Assembly: GCF_009793335.1 (NCBI RefSeq)
Contig: NZ_WING01000002.1
Location: 1,054,001 to 1,118,000, forward strand
Origin: Actinomadura sp. J1-007
Lineage (GTDB): Bacteria; Actinomycetota; Actinomycetes; Streptosporangiales; Streptosporangiaceae
Reading direction: 5' to 3'
DNA length: 64,000 nt
The position numbers and the translations under genes were made by a program. The notes beneath the pieces are model-generated. The model did no database searches. It saw nothing but the letters and a program-made list of their open reading frames with translations, and was not told the DNA's origin. Of this stretch, positions 26,475 to 35,180 are shown in pieces; the stretch's first letter is position 1, and every line of letters starts with the position of its first letter.

Positions 26475-27218
26475 ATGGGCCACGCTCGATCCTCACGTAC
26501 CGTGGGGCGGGTCGTGACCACCTCCCAGTCCGATCACACCGAAGCGGGGGCGCAGCGCTCGATGGACCAGCACCACCACGCGTTCGAACTGCCAAGGATC
26601 CCGGAACTGCTGCGGCACGCGCTGCCGCGGTTCGTGGAGGGCGTGATCGCGCCCGTCGCGGTGTTCTACGCCGCGTTCGCGCTCATGGGCCTGAACGGCG
26701 GGCTGGCGGCGGCGGTCGCGTGGGTGTACGGCGGCCTCGGCTGGCGGCTGTTCCGCGGGCACGGGATCTCGGCGACGCTGGTGCTCGCCGCGCTCGGCGT
26801 CACGGCCAGGGCCGGGCTCGCCGCGTTCACCCACAGCGCGGTGATCTACTTCCTCCAGCCGACGCTCGGGACGCTCCTGGTCGGCATGGCGTTCCTCGCC
26901 TCGGTGCCGCTGCGCCGCCCGCTCGCACAGAAGCTCGCGACCGACATGGTGCCGATGCCCGAGGCGTTCCTGGCGCACACGCGGGTCCGGCAGTTCTTCC
27001 TGCGGATCTCGCTGCTGTGGTCGATGGTGCTCTTCGCGAACGTCACGCTCAGCCTCTGGATGCTGTTCAACCAGTCGATCGGTATGTACCTGTGGGTCCG
27101 CACGGGCGCGGTCGCGGCGCTCGGCGCCGCCGCGGTCGGCGTCTCGGTCTGGGGCTTCAAGCGCTGCATGCGCCACGTCAGCCGCGAGCGCGCCGCCGTC
27201 GGGGCCCTCGCCGCCTGA
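26475..27218 (+). CDS. VC0807-like integral membrane protein
   Basis: The ATG at 26475 has GAGGGA eight bases upstream (247 residues); GTG 26514 is an alternative. After a His/Gln-containing hydrophilic start, six hydrophobic segments are visible, e.g. GVIAPVAVFYAAFALMGLNG, TLVLAALGVTARAGLAAF and SLLWSMVLFANVTLSLWML. Paired spacing and the WRLFRGHGIS loop resemble the VC0807/DUF3159 family of small membrane proteins of unknown function. No operon partners. Confidence 0.7.
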   Translation: MGHARSSRTVGRVVTTSQSDHTEAGAQRSMDQHHHAFELPRIPELLRHALPRFVEGVIAPVAVFYAAFALMGLNGGLAAAVAWVYGGLGWRLFRGHGISATLVLAALGVTARAGLAAFTHSAVIYFLQPTLGTLLVGMAFLASVPLRRPLAQKLATDMVPMPEAFLAHTRVRQFFLRISLLWSMVLFANVTLSLWMLFNQSIGMYLWVRTGAVAALGAAAVGVSVWGFKRCMRHVSRERAAVGALAA

Positions 27219-27418
27219 CGCCCCGGGCCTCCGCCGCGTGGCGTCCGGGGCTCCCGTCGCGCCGCGTCCGGGGGCTCGCCGCGTGACGTTCGGGGATCTT
27301 TCGCCTGAAACCGGCGGCTTTACCTTCGGTCCCTGAACTTTCCTCCCGTTCCGTACGTCTCCCAAGGTCAGATAGATTCATCGCACACGGGGTGAATCTT
27401 GGGGATACGGGAGATTTT

Positions 27419-28594
27419 GTGAGCGTCAAGGGTCGTTTCGGATTGGCGGTGACCGGCGGGGCCGGCGCGGTGCTCGTGCTCGTGAGCGGTTGCAGCGGGA
27501 GCGACGACGGCAAGGGAGAGCTGGCCTCCGGCCGCGAGAGCACGGTGACGATCACGCCGGGCAACGGCGCGGCCTCCGTGAAGCCCGACGGGCCGATCGA
27601 GGTCAGGGCCTCCGACGGCACGCTGGAGAACGTGACCGTCCAGGGCAGCAAGGGCGCGACGGTCACCGGGCGGCTGTCGGCCGACCGCAAGCAGTGGCGC
27701 TCGGACCGCACCCTCGTCCCGGGCGCGACCTACACCGTCACCGCGCAGGGCAAGAGCGACGGCAAGCAGATCTCGGCGACCAGCCGGTTCACCACGCTGA
27801 AGCCGTCCAAGACGCTGTCGGTGGTCGACGTGACGCCGAACCTCAAGGGCGAGAAGGTCGGCGTCGGCATGCCGATCATCCTGCGCTTCAACCGCGCGGT
27901 GACCGACAAGGCCGCCGTGGAGCGGGCCCTGAAGGTCACGCCGGACAAGCCGGTCGAGGGCGCGTGGCGCTGGGTCGGGTCCGACCAGGTCATCTACCGC
28001 ACCAAGACGTACTGGCAGCCGCACCAGAAGATCCGCTTCCAGGCGGCGCTCGCCGGGGTGAACGCGGGCGGCGGCGCGTACGGGACCAAGGACGTCGACG
28101 AGACGATCACGATCGGCGCCAAGCAGATCACGACCGGCAGCATCAGCGGGCACCACATGACGGTCCGCCGGGACGGCCGCAAGCTGCGCACGATCCCGTT
28201 CAGCGCGGGCAACGGGCAGACCCGGGAGTTCACCACCACCAGCGGCGTCCACCTGCTGATGGGCAAGGAGAACCCCGTGACGATGGTGTCGCCCGGCCGC
28301 AAGCCCGGCGACCCCGGCTACTACAAGACCGTGGTCAACTACGGCGTCCGGTTCTCCAACAGCGGCGAGTACACGCACTCGATGCCGTCCACGGTGGGCG
28401 TGCAGGGCAGCGCGAACGTCAGCCACGGCTGCCTGAACCTGAGCCCGTCGAACGCCAAGTGGTACTACGACATCATGCAGCGCGGCGACGTGCTCAAGCT
28501 GACCGGCAGCGACCGCGAGGTGGAGCCCGACAACGGCTGGAGCTACTGGCAGATGCCGTGGTCCAAGTGGAAGAAGGGCAGCGCGCTGAGCTGA
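27419..28594 (+). CDS. L,D-transpeptidase lipoprotein with Ig-like domains (first of tandem pair)
   Basis: The GTG at 27419 follows ACGGGAGA. A lipoprotein signal ends in LVLVSGC, so Cys anchors it to the membrane outer face. Two bacterial Ig-like modules (about residues 40-235) precede a YkuD catalytic domain with GVHLLMGKENP, NSGEYTHSMPST and the nucleophile motif SHGCLNLSP; the architecture matches mycobacterial LdtMt2. It makes 3-3 peptidoglycan cross-links between meso-DAP residues. The closing WSYWQMPWSKW is shared with the next gene, its paralogue. Confidence 0.92.
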   Translation: MSVKGRFGLAVTGGAGAVLVLVSGCSGSDDGKGELASGRESTVTITPGNGAASVKPDGPIEVRASDGTLENVTVQGSKGATVTGRLSADRKQWRSDRTLVPGATYTVTAQGKSDGKQISATSRFTTLKPSKTLSVVDVTPNLKGEKVGVGMPIILRFNRAVTDKAAVERALKVTPDKPVEGAWRWVGSDQVIYRTKTYWQPHQKIRFQAALAGVNAGGGAYGTKDVDETITIGAKQITTGSISGHHMTVRRDGRKLRTIPFSAGNGQTREFTTTSGVHLLMGKENPVTMVSPGRKPGDPGYYKTVVNYGVRFSNSGEYTHSMPSTVGVQGSANVSHGCLNLSPSNAKWYYDIMQRGDVLKLTGSDREVEPDNGWSYWQMPWSKWKKGSALS

Positions 28595-28777
28595 CCCCGC
28601 ACCCGTCCCCCGGCGCGACCCGCGGGGCCCGTCGCGGGCCCGCGCGGGCCGCGCCGGTCGGTGCCCGCTTGCAACGCTTTGATCTCGGAGACCGGTGAAT
28701 CCGCCGGTCGTGCCGTCATCAACGACTTTTGTCGCTAATGTCTCCCTGGTAACGGTGGGGTCTGGGGAGGTTGAACG

Positions 28778-30013
28778 GTGCAGCGGAGGGTTACCGCGGG
28801 TGTTCGGGCGGGCACGGGACTGGCGGGGGCCGTGCTGCTCTTCGCGACGGCCTGTTCCAGCGGCGAGGACGGCGACGGCGCGACCGTCGCCGGCAAGGGC
28901 GACGCCAACGCCCCCCAGGTGACGGTGAACCCGGGCAACGGCGACGGCAAGGCCAGGCCCGAGGCGGGCGTGGTCGTCACGGCCAGCGGCGGCACCCTGG
29001 AGCAGGTCACGCTCACCCGCAAGGGCAAGCCGGTGGAGGGCGCGCTGTCCGCCGACAAGACGAGCTGGCGGTCGCGCACGCTGCGCCCGAGCTCGCAGTA
29101 CCGGGTGGACGCGGTCGCCAAGAGCCCCAAGGGCAAGACGACCACCGTGTCCAGCACGTTCAGCACGCTGAAGCCGGCGAGCAAGCTGGAGATCACCGAC
29201 GTCACCCCCAACCAGAACGAGAAGGTCGGCGTCGGCATGCCGATCCAGGTGACGTTCAACCGCGCCGTCGGCGACCGCAAGGCCGTCGAGCGCGCCCTGG
29301 AGGTCAGGTCCACCAAGCCCGCGACCGGCGCCTGGTACTGGGTCAGCGACACCCAGGTGATCTTCCGCACCAAGAACGGGCAGTACTGGCAGCCCAACCA
29401 GAGCGTCACGTTCAAGGCCAGGCTGGCCGGGGTGAAGGCGGGCAAGCGCACCTACGGCGTCGCCGACACCACGCGGAAGTTCCGGATCGGCAACGCGCAC
29501 ATCATCACCGCGAGCACCAAGACCCACCGGCTGACCGTCAAGAGCAACGGCAAGAAGGTCAAGAGCTGGGGGATCAGCGCGGGGCGCGGCGGCCGGGTCG
29601 TGAACGGGGTCGACACGTTCCTCACCACGAGCGGCGTCCACCTCACCATGGGCAAGGAGAACCCGGCGATCATGACGTCGGAGTGGATGGGCGTCAAGCC
29701 GGACGACAAGAAGAACGGCGGCTACAAGGAAGTCATCCCGTTCGCGGTGCGGATCTCCAACAGCGGCGAGTACATCCACTCGATGGCGTCCACCACGTGG
29801 GCCCAGGGCCGGCAGAACGTCAGCCACGGCTGCCTCAACTCGCCGCCCTCCGCCGCCCAGTGGTTCTACAACTGGTCGTACCGGGGCGACGTCGTCGTCA
29901 TCACCGGCAGCAAGCGCAAGCTCGCCTGGGACAACGGCTGGAGCTACTTCCAGATGCCGTGGAGCAAGTGGGTCAAGGGCAGCGCCCTCGACCGCACCGT
30001 CACCACCGGCTGA
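28778..30013 (+). CDS. L,D-transpeptidase lipoprotein with Ig-like domains (second of tandem pair)
   Basis: The GTG at 28778 has GGGGAGG seven bases upstream; 411 residues. Lipobox LLFATAC, two Ig-like modules, then YkuD domain with GVHLTMGKENP, NSGEYIHSMAST and catalytic SHGCLNSPP. The end, GWSYFQMPWSKWVKGSALD, matches the first copy. The two genes lie 183 bases apart with separate ribosome binding sites, so they look like an old tandem duplication that has diverged, mainly in the Ig-like part. Peptidoglycan 3-3 cross-linking is predicted. Confidence 0.92.
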   Translation: MQRRVTAGVRAGTGLAGAVLLFATACSSGEDGDGATVAGKGDANAPQVTVNPGNGDGKARPEAGVVVTASGGTLEQVTLTRKGKPVEGALSADKTSWRSRTLRPSSQYRVDAVAKSPKGKTTTVSSTFSTLKPASKLEITDVTPNQNEKVGVGMPIQVTFNRAVGDRKAVERALEVRSTKPATGAWYWVSDTQVIFRTKNGQYWQPNQSVTFKARLAGVKAGKRTYGVADTTRKFRIGNAHIITASTKTHRLTVKSNGKKVKSWGISAGRGGRVVNGVDTFLTTSGVHLTMGKENPAIMTSEWMGVKPDDKKNGGYKEVIPFAVRISNSGEYIHSMASTTWAQGRQNVSHGCLNSPPSAAQWFYNWSYRGDVVVITGSKRKLAWDNGWSYFQMPWSKWVKGSALDRTVTTG

Positions 30014-30092
30014 CCGCCCGCGCCCCGTTGCGCGGCGCCCGATCGTGGGAACATGCCAGAGGTGGCGGCGCTTCTGGCTGATCGGGGACCGG

Positions 30093-31373
30093 ATGACCGA
30101 CGGGGCGGGAAAACCGGCCGTACTCGCGAGGCTCCGCCGCGCCCGCAGACCGGCGCACTGGGCCGTGCGGCGCGGCGCGCTCTGGGCGGCGCGCCCCTAC
30201 GTCCGCGCGGGCCGCTCCCCGGCGCCCCCGGGTGAACGGCGGCGCGTGCGGGTCCTGCTCATGCACGCGAACGGCACGGGCGGCACGATCCGCACCGTCC
30301 TGAACCTGTGCGGCCACCTCGCCGCCGAGCACGACATCGAGATCCTCAGCGTGCTCCGTGCGCGCCGCGAGCCGTTCTTCCCGATGCCCGCCGGGGTGAG
30401 GGTGACGGTCGCCGACGACCGCCTCGCGCCGCGCGGGCGGGTCCCGCGCGCCCTGGCGCGGCTGCCGAGCGTCCTGACCCCGGTGGACGAGGCGTCGTTC
30501 CGCCGGATGAACCTCTGGACCGACCTGTGCCTGCTGCGCGCCCTGCGCGTCGGGCCGCCGCCGCACGTGCTGGTCGGGACGCGGCCGTCGCTCAACCTGC
30601 TGATCGCCGAGCTGGCCCCGCGCTCCGTCGCGACGGTCGGGCAGGACCACGCGAACCTGCGCGGCTACCGCGACCGGCTGCGCGCGGAGATCGTCCGCCG
30701 GTACCCGCGGCTGGCGGTGGTGTCCGCGCTGACCGAACGGACCCGCGCCGACTACGCCGGGGCCCTGGCGGGCACGCCCGCGCGGGTCGTCCGGATCCCG
30801 AACGCCGTCCCGGCGCTGGTCGGCGGCCCCTCGCCCCGCGAGGCCAAGGTGGTGCTGGCCGCGGGGCGGCTCGTCCGGGGGAAGGGGTTCGACCTGCTCG
30901 TGCGGGCGTTCGAGCCGCTCGCCGCCGAGCACCCCGACTGGACGCTGCGCATCTTCGGCGGCGGCGACCAGCACGCGAGGCTCAAGGCCGAGATCGCCGG
31001 CCGCGGCCTCGCCGGGCGGGTCGAGCTGCGCGCCCGCACCCCGAGCCTCGCGGGCGAGATGGAGCGGGCCTCGATCTACGCGCTGTCCTCGCGCCGCGAG
31101 GGCCTGCCGATGGTCGTGCTGGAGGCGATGGCGAAGGGGCTGCCCGTCGTCGCGTTCGACTGCCCGACCGGCCCCGCCGAGCTGATCACGCCCGGCCGCG
31201 ACGGGCTGCTCGTCCCGCCCGGCGACGTCGGCGCGCTGACCGCCGCGCTCCGCGAGCTGATCGAGGACCCGGGCCTGCGCGACCGCCTCGGCGAGGAGGC
31301 GCGCCGCTCGGCCCGGGCCTACGATCTGGACCGCGTCGGCCCGGCCTGGTCGGACGTCCTGCGCGGCCTGTGA
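30093..31373 (+). CDS. GT4-type glycosyltransferase
   Basis: A 426-residue GT-B enzyme. The N-terminal domain has MHANGTGGTIRTVLNL (acceptor-side Gly loop). The C-terminal domain has VLAAGRLVRGKGFDLLVRAF, and the donor-binding SSRREGLPMVVLEAMAKGLPVVA with the EX7E arrangement of family GT4, then CPTGPAELI. It transfers an activated sugar to a cell-envelope or metabolite acceptor not identifiable here. It may be read together with the L,D-transpeptidase genes (80-base gap), consistent with a wall-related role. It is convergent with the acyltransferase gene, four bases away. Confidence 0.88.
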   Translation: MTDGAGKPAVLARLRRARRPAHWAVRRGALWAARPYVRAGRSPAPPGERRRVRVLLMHANGTGGTIRTVLNLCGHLAAEHDIEILSVLRARREPFFPMPAGVRVTVADDRLAPRGRVPRALARLPSVLTPVDEASFRRMNLWTDLCLLRALRVGPPPHVLVGTRPSLNLLIAELAPRSVATVGQDHANLRGYRDRLRAEIVRRYPRLAVVSALTERTRADYAGALAGTPARVVRIPNAVPALVGGPSPREAKVVLAAGRLVRGKGFDLLVRAFEPLAAEHPDWTLRIFGGGDQHARLKAEIAGRGLAGRVELRARTPSLAGEMERASIYALSSRREGLPMVVLEAMAKGLPVVAFDCPTGPAELITPGRDGLLVPPGDVGALTAALRELIEDPGLRDRLGEEARRSARAYDLDRVGPAWSDVLRGL

Positions 31374-31376
31374 GGG

Positions 31377-33179
31377 CTACCGCGCCTCGGCGGCGAGCAG
31401 GTCCTGGAGCTCGCGGACGGCCGTGCGCAGGTGCCCGGCGAACGCGTGCATCGCCCCGGCCACCGCCCGCGGGGTGCTGAGGTAGACGTTGAACCGGTCG
31501 GGGAGCAGGACGTACGCGACGCCGATGCACTTGTCGCTGGTCGCGCCGAAGCCGAAGTAGCGGATGTTGACCGACGGCGCGGAGCTGGTGCTCAGGTAGT
31601 CGTCGCGCATCGTGACCCACCCCGGGCTGCGGTAGAGCGCGGGCTCTTCGGTGACGCCGAGCTCCGCGCCCCGCCGCTTCTGGATGAGCTGGAGCTCCCA
31701 CAGGTGCTGCTCGGGCGCCCGGCCCGCCTGGCAGTCCTTCGCCCGGCGCACGTGCGCGTCCGCCGCCGCGCGGAACGCCGCGAGCCGTTCGGCCGCGCCC
31801 GCGCCCGGGTCGTCCATGGCGGCGACGAACGCGAGGACCTCGGGCGTGACGACGCGCATGGCCTCGGTGCGGCCGTTGCGGTACTGCCGGGTGGCGATCG
31901 ACTCGTACGTGGCGCCGGTGACGCCCTTGGCGCGCTTGTGCGCGAGCTGGTAGGCCATCTGCACGAACGCGTCGGGCGAGGTCCGCAGCGCCTTGGCCCG
32001 GTCGCCGCCGAAGTCGTCGAACGACACCGTCGCGGTGGCGGTGGCCGCGGCGTAGGCGTCGAACGCGTCGGCCGCCGCGCCGATGGAGGCGCGCAGCTCG
32101 TCGCTCAGCACGAACTCGATCGGCGCCGACTCCGGGACGCCCTGCGGGGTGGCCTCGGGCTCGGCGGCCATCACCGCGTCCACGAAGCTGAGCACGGTGG
32201 TGCCGTCCAGGCCGCAGTGCTCGACGTTGATCCCGGCGGTGCCGTCGCCGTAGACCACGAACGACACGGCCTTGTCGAACCAGCGGTCGCCGCCGTCGCC
32301 GTGCAGCAGCCCGTCGCACGCCGCGAGGTCGCCGTCCGGGACCAGGTCCTCCAGGCACACGCAGAACAGCGCGGTCTCGATCTCGTCCAGCGCGGCGGCG
32401 TTGCGGGGGTGCAGGGCGAGCAGCGCCTCGCGGTCGGCGGCCCACTCGGCGCGCGCCTTGGTGGTGAGGTGGCCGGGGCTGGTGTCGCGCTCGGCGCGCC
32501 CCGCGGCGCCCTGCATGATCTTCCGCAGTCCCGCCTCCAGCTCGTCGGCGGTGTGCGGGAGGCCCCCGGCGCCGAGGACGTCCATCCGGTGCGCGCGGCC
32601 GCGGTGGAACACCACGATGTGCCGCGCCCGCGACGGCCCCGGCCACGCGTCGGTGTACGGGGCGCGGACGGTGTCCTGCACCGCGCCGGGGATGCGGGTG
32701 GTGGAGAACAGGTACTTGTTCTGCTCCATCGACAGCGGCCGGCCGCGCTGCACGATCGGCGGCACGCGCTCGCCGTCCAGCCTGGCCTTGTAGTCGACGG
32801 CTCCGGCGATCAGGCTCGCCGCCCGTTCCACTTGGCCCTGGCCGGTGTCCTTGAACAGGAAGAAGAAGTTGGCGTTCAGGGCGATGCGGTCGCGGCGGCC
32901 GAGGTAGCGGTACGGCCAGAACGTGTCGAGCCAGCTCCGGACGCCCTCGCTCGCGTCGTAGCGCTCCAGCGCGGCGTGCAGCACCGGGCCGGGGCCGTCC
33001 GGGGCGGCGAACGCGGCGGCGGCGGCCTCCGTCTCGGCCAGCTCCTCGGCGGTGAGCAGCGGCGCGCACCACTCCAGGAGCCGCGCGCGGCTCTCGTCGA
33101 GCGTGGGCAGCGGGACCCGGGGCAGACCGTCCTCGTTGCCGAAGGTGGACGTGGACGGCGTTCCTTGACTGCTGTTCAA
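31377..33179 (-). CDS. Carnitine/choline O-acyltransferase family protein
   Basis: The TTG at 33179 is preceded by GAGGA five bases away; no in-frame ATG fits. The 600-residue length is normal for the carnitine acyltransferase fold. Family motifs: PLSMEQNKYLFSTTRIPG, catalytic His321 in NVEHCGLDG, YQLAHKRAKGVTGATYES followed by ATRQYRNGRTEAMR (carnitine/choline carboxylate and acyl-CoA contacts), and near the end STSSAPSVNIRYFGFG (the STS motif). These enzymes move acyl groups between CoA and the hydroxyl of carnitine or choline; they are widespread in eukaryotes and scarce in bacteria. It forms a same-strand cassette with a methyltransferase and an Fe(II)/2OG oxygenase, which suggests a hydroxylated methylammonium compound as acyl acceptor (inference). 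Confidence 0.85.
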   Translation of the reverse strand: MNSSQGTPSTSTFGNEDGLPRVPLPTLDESRARLLEWCAPLLTAEELAETEAAAAAFAAPDGPGPVLHAALERYDASEGVRSWLDTFWPYRYLGRRDRIALNANFFFLFKDTGQGQVERAASLIAGAVDYKARLDGERVPPIVQRGRPLSMEQNKYLFSTTRIPGAVQDTVRAPYTDAWPGPSRARHIVVFHRGRAHRMDVLGAGGLPHTADELEAGLRKIMQGAAGRAERDTSPGHLTTKARAEWAADREALLALHPRNAAALDEIETALFCVCLEDLVPDGDLAACDGLLHGDGGDRWFDKAVSFVVYGDGTAGINVEHCGLDGTTVLSFVDAVMAAEPEATPQGVPESAPIEFVLSDELRASIGAAADAFDAYAAATATATVSFDDFGGDRAKALRTSPDAFVQMAYQLAHKRAKGVTGATYESIATRQYRNGRTEAMRVVTPEVLAFVAAMDDPGAGAAERLAAFRAAADAHVRRAKDCQAGRAPEQHLWELQLIQKRRGAELGVTEEPALYRSPGWVTMRDDYLSTSSAPSVNIRYFGFGATSDKCIGVAYVLLPDRFNVYLSTPRAVAGAMHAFAGHLRTAVRELQDLLAAEAR

Positions 33180-33226
33180 TTCATTCCTCGTGGTGGGTGT
33201 GGTCGGCGGCGGGACGACTCGGGGCG

Positions 33227-34048
33227 TCACCGGCCGGGCTCCGCGCCGTCGCGCGGCCGGGAGACGAAGAGCTGCGCGTAGAACCATCCTTCGCTCTCCA
33301 GCCCCCGCGGGTCCACGCCCACGGACGCCAGCCTCTCCAGGACGAGCGACCGCTCCTGCGCGTCGGCGAACCTGCGCTGCCGGAACGCGCCGCCGAGCCG
33401 GACGGTCTCGTAGCCCGCGGCGGCCAGCACCTCCGCGACCGGCCCGAACGGGAACATCCGCAGCACGAAGTGTGCCATCCAGGGCCTGCGGTCGCCGTGC
33501 GCCGCGACGACGCGGCCGATGGTCCGCTCGGTGACGTAGCCGACGCAGCCGGTCGACACGACCAGGTCGGCCGAGGCGAGCGTCTCGCGCTGCGGCCCGG
33601 TCGGGTCGTCGTTCTCCAGGTCGGCGTGCACGGCGGCGTCGAGGAAGCCCGCGTCCAGGGCGTAGTCGAGGGCGGGGCCGGAGGAGTCGAGGCCGACGAA
33701 GCGGACGGCGCCCGCCGCGGCGCTCGACCCGACCAGCTCGCGGTCGCGCTCCAGCAGGTCGTCGCGGGTGCGGGCGGACGGGTCGCAGTACCGCTCGTAC
33801 AGCGCGTCCATGGTCGTGTCGCACTTCGCCAGCGCCGCGTTGATCCCGTACGAGCAGCCGATGTCGAGGACCGTCGGGACGGGGACGCCCCGCGCCTCGC
33901 GGAACTCGCGGACCAGGTCGGCGAAGTGGGGTTTGGCGAGCTGGGGGATGGTGTAGCCGAGTTCGCGGAGGGTGCCGAAGTAGTCGCGCGGGTCGGGCTG
34001 GGTGTAGATGTGGTCGAGCGAGATCTTCCCGGTGGTGTCGACGCGCAT
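33227..34048 (-). CDS. Class I SAM-dependent methyltransferase (cassette member)
   Basis: A 273-residue protein from ATG 34048 with GAGAGG ten bases upstream. The SAM-binding motif I, VLDIGCSYGIN, is at residues 60-70, and an acidic residue after the second strand (FVGLDSSGPALDYAL) and SADLVVSTGCVGYVTE follow as motifs II and IV. The N-terminal 55 residues (DHIYTQPDPRDYFGTLRELGY) are not a known substrate domain to me. Methyl acceptor unknown. It lies between the oxygenase (72-base gap) and the acyltransferase (47-base gap), so all three probably form an operon. Confidence 0.82.
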   Translation of the reverse strand: MRVDTTGKISLDHIYTQPDPRDYFGTLRELGYTIPQLAKPHFADLVREFREARGVPVPTVLDIGCSYGINAALAKCDTTMDALYERYCDPSARTRDDLLERDRELVGSSAAAGAVRFVGLDSSGPALDYALDAGFLDAAVHADLENDDPTGPQRETLASADLVVSTGCVGYVTERTIGRVVAAHGDRRPWMAHFVLRMFPFGPVAEVLAAAGYETVRLGGAFRQRRFADAQERSLVLERLASVGVDPRGLESEGWFYAQLFVSRPRDGAEPGR

Positions 34049-34120
34049 GGTCGTCTGTCCTCTCAGGGCGCGGATCAAGCGATGGATCGAGGGCGGGCTC
34101 GGATCACTCGCCTGGAGCTC

Positions 34121-34990
34121 CTAGTCCAGGAGGCGGTCGACGCGTACGGCGCGCCGCTCGGCGGCGAGGTGCTCGGGCAGCACGCGGCCGAAGAGCTGCC
34201 GGGTGCGGGCGACGCTGCCGACCACGCCGGGCCGCTCGCTGTAGGCGAAGATCGCCGAGTGCCGGGCCGTGCCGCCCTCGACGGGGCTGACGCGGTGCAG
34301 CGAGTAGCGGCCGCGGAAGAGCTGGAGGTCGCCGGGGCGCAGCCGGAGGCGGCGCACGAGGCGCCCGCCGCGGCCGGCCAGCACGTCCCGCACGTCGCCG
34401 AAGTTCTCCGATCCGGCCGAACGGATTCCGGGGCAGTACTCGAATTCGCCGCCGCCCGCGGCCTCCTGGGTGAGCATGCTGACGGTGAACTCGTTGGTGT
34501 CGAAATGCCACGGGTGGGCCATGCCGGGATTGACGACGTTGAGGCACAGCCCGGACAGCGGATCGGCCAGTTCGTGCAGGCGGGGAAGGTCGAAGCAGGC
34601 GGCCGTGAAACGCTGGAAGAGTTCACTCGAATAGAGCCGGTGGACGATGAAGTCCTCGGGAATGAGATCGCGGGCGACAAAGGCGTTGCCGCGTTCGAAC
34701 GTGATGCGCCCGGGGTGGTCGGCGGGCAGCGCCGGGTCGGCCGCGATGTTGTAGACGTTGACGGTCTCCACGTCGTAGTGCGCCTGCGGCGCGATCTTCG
34801 CGCCCTCCCGCCGCAGCTCGTCCCGGAGGGCGGGCCTGATGAAGTCGGGAAGGACGCTGCACCCGGTCTCGCGCAGCTCGCGCCGGGCGCGGGCGAGCAC
34901 CGCGCGCAGGGCGGCGCCCTCCGGTTCAGCCAGGGGATAGCGGCCGGTGTCGACGATCTGTTCCACCGGTCCGGCTTCCGATGTGCTCAT
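34121..34990 (-). CDS. Fe(II)/2-oxoglutarate-dependent oxygenase, HalD/BesD-like fold with intact Asp
   Basis: A 289-residue protein. The iron triad is His162-Phe-Asp164 (HPWHFDTNEF) and His232 (SLHRVSPVEG), with Arg243 (TARHSAIFAY) placed to bind 2-oxoglutarate. The spacing and the surrounding FDTNEFTVSMLTQ and GGEFEYCPGIR recall the HalD/BesD group that acts on free amino acids. Halogenases of that group replace the Asp by Gly; here Asp164 is kept, so hydroxylation is predicted. It is the first gene of the cassette, with a candidate regulatory region upstream. Substrate unknown. Confidence 0.8.
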   Translation of the reverse strand: MSTSEAGPVEQIVDTGRYPLAEPEGAALRAVLARARRELRETGCSVLPDFIRPALRDELRREGAKIAPQAHYDVETVNVYNIAADPALPADHPGRITFERGNAFVARDLIPEDFIVHRLYSSELFQRFTAACFDLPRLHELADPLSGLCLNVVNPGMAHPWHFDTNEFTVSMLTQEAAGGGEFEYCPGIRSAGSENFGDVRDVLAGRGGRLVRRLRLRPGDLQLFRGRYSLHRVSPVEGGTARHSAIFAYSERPGVVGSVARTRQLFGRVLPEHLAAERRAVRVDRLLD

Positions 34991-35102
34991 GAGAATCCTC
35001 TCACCACGAGGTGAACCTCAGACGGGTTCTAGCACATGCGAAGTTGGCAATTCGGTGCGGTGTCGCGGCGTTCCAGATTCGGGCGGAACTCTGGTTTGAC
35101 GT

Positions 35103-35148
35103 CGTGACCTGTGGATTTATTCGTGACTTCCCGTGACGGCCGTGTCAC
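35103..35148. promoter_or_regulatory. Candidate operator: three CGTGAC repeats and a GTGAC-GTCAC dyad
   Basis: CGTGAC occurs at 35103, 35122 and 35132, and the last copy forms an inverted repeat GTGAC-6-GTCAC (35133-35148). The surrounding 34991-35180 stretch is unusually AT-rich for this genome and lies upstream of the oxygenase-methyltransferase-acyltransferase cassette. It is a reasonable binding region for an unidentified regulator; no -10 element is convincing. Confidence 0.4.
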
Positions 35149-35180
35149 TCCGGTGATTCGATGTGTTCTATATCACCATT

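Noticed and set aside
34121..34990. Radical halogenase of the HalD/BesD type
   Set aside because: Halogenases need the iron-ligand Asp replaced by Gly; Asp164 is present, so hydroxylation is expected.
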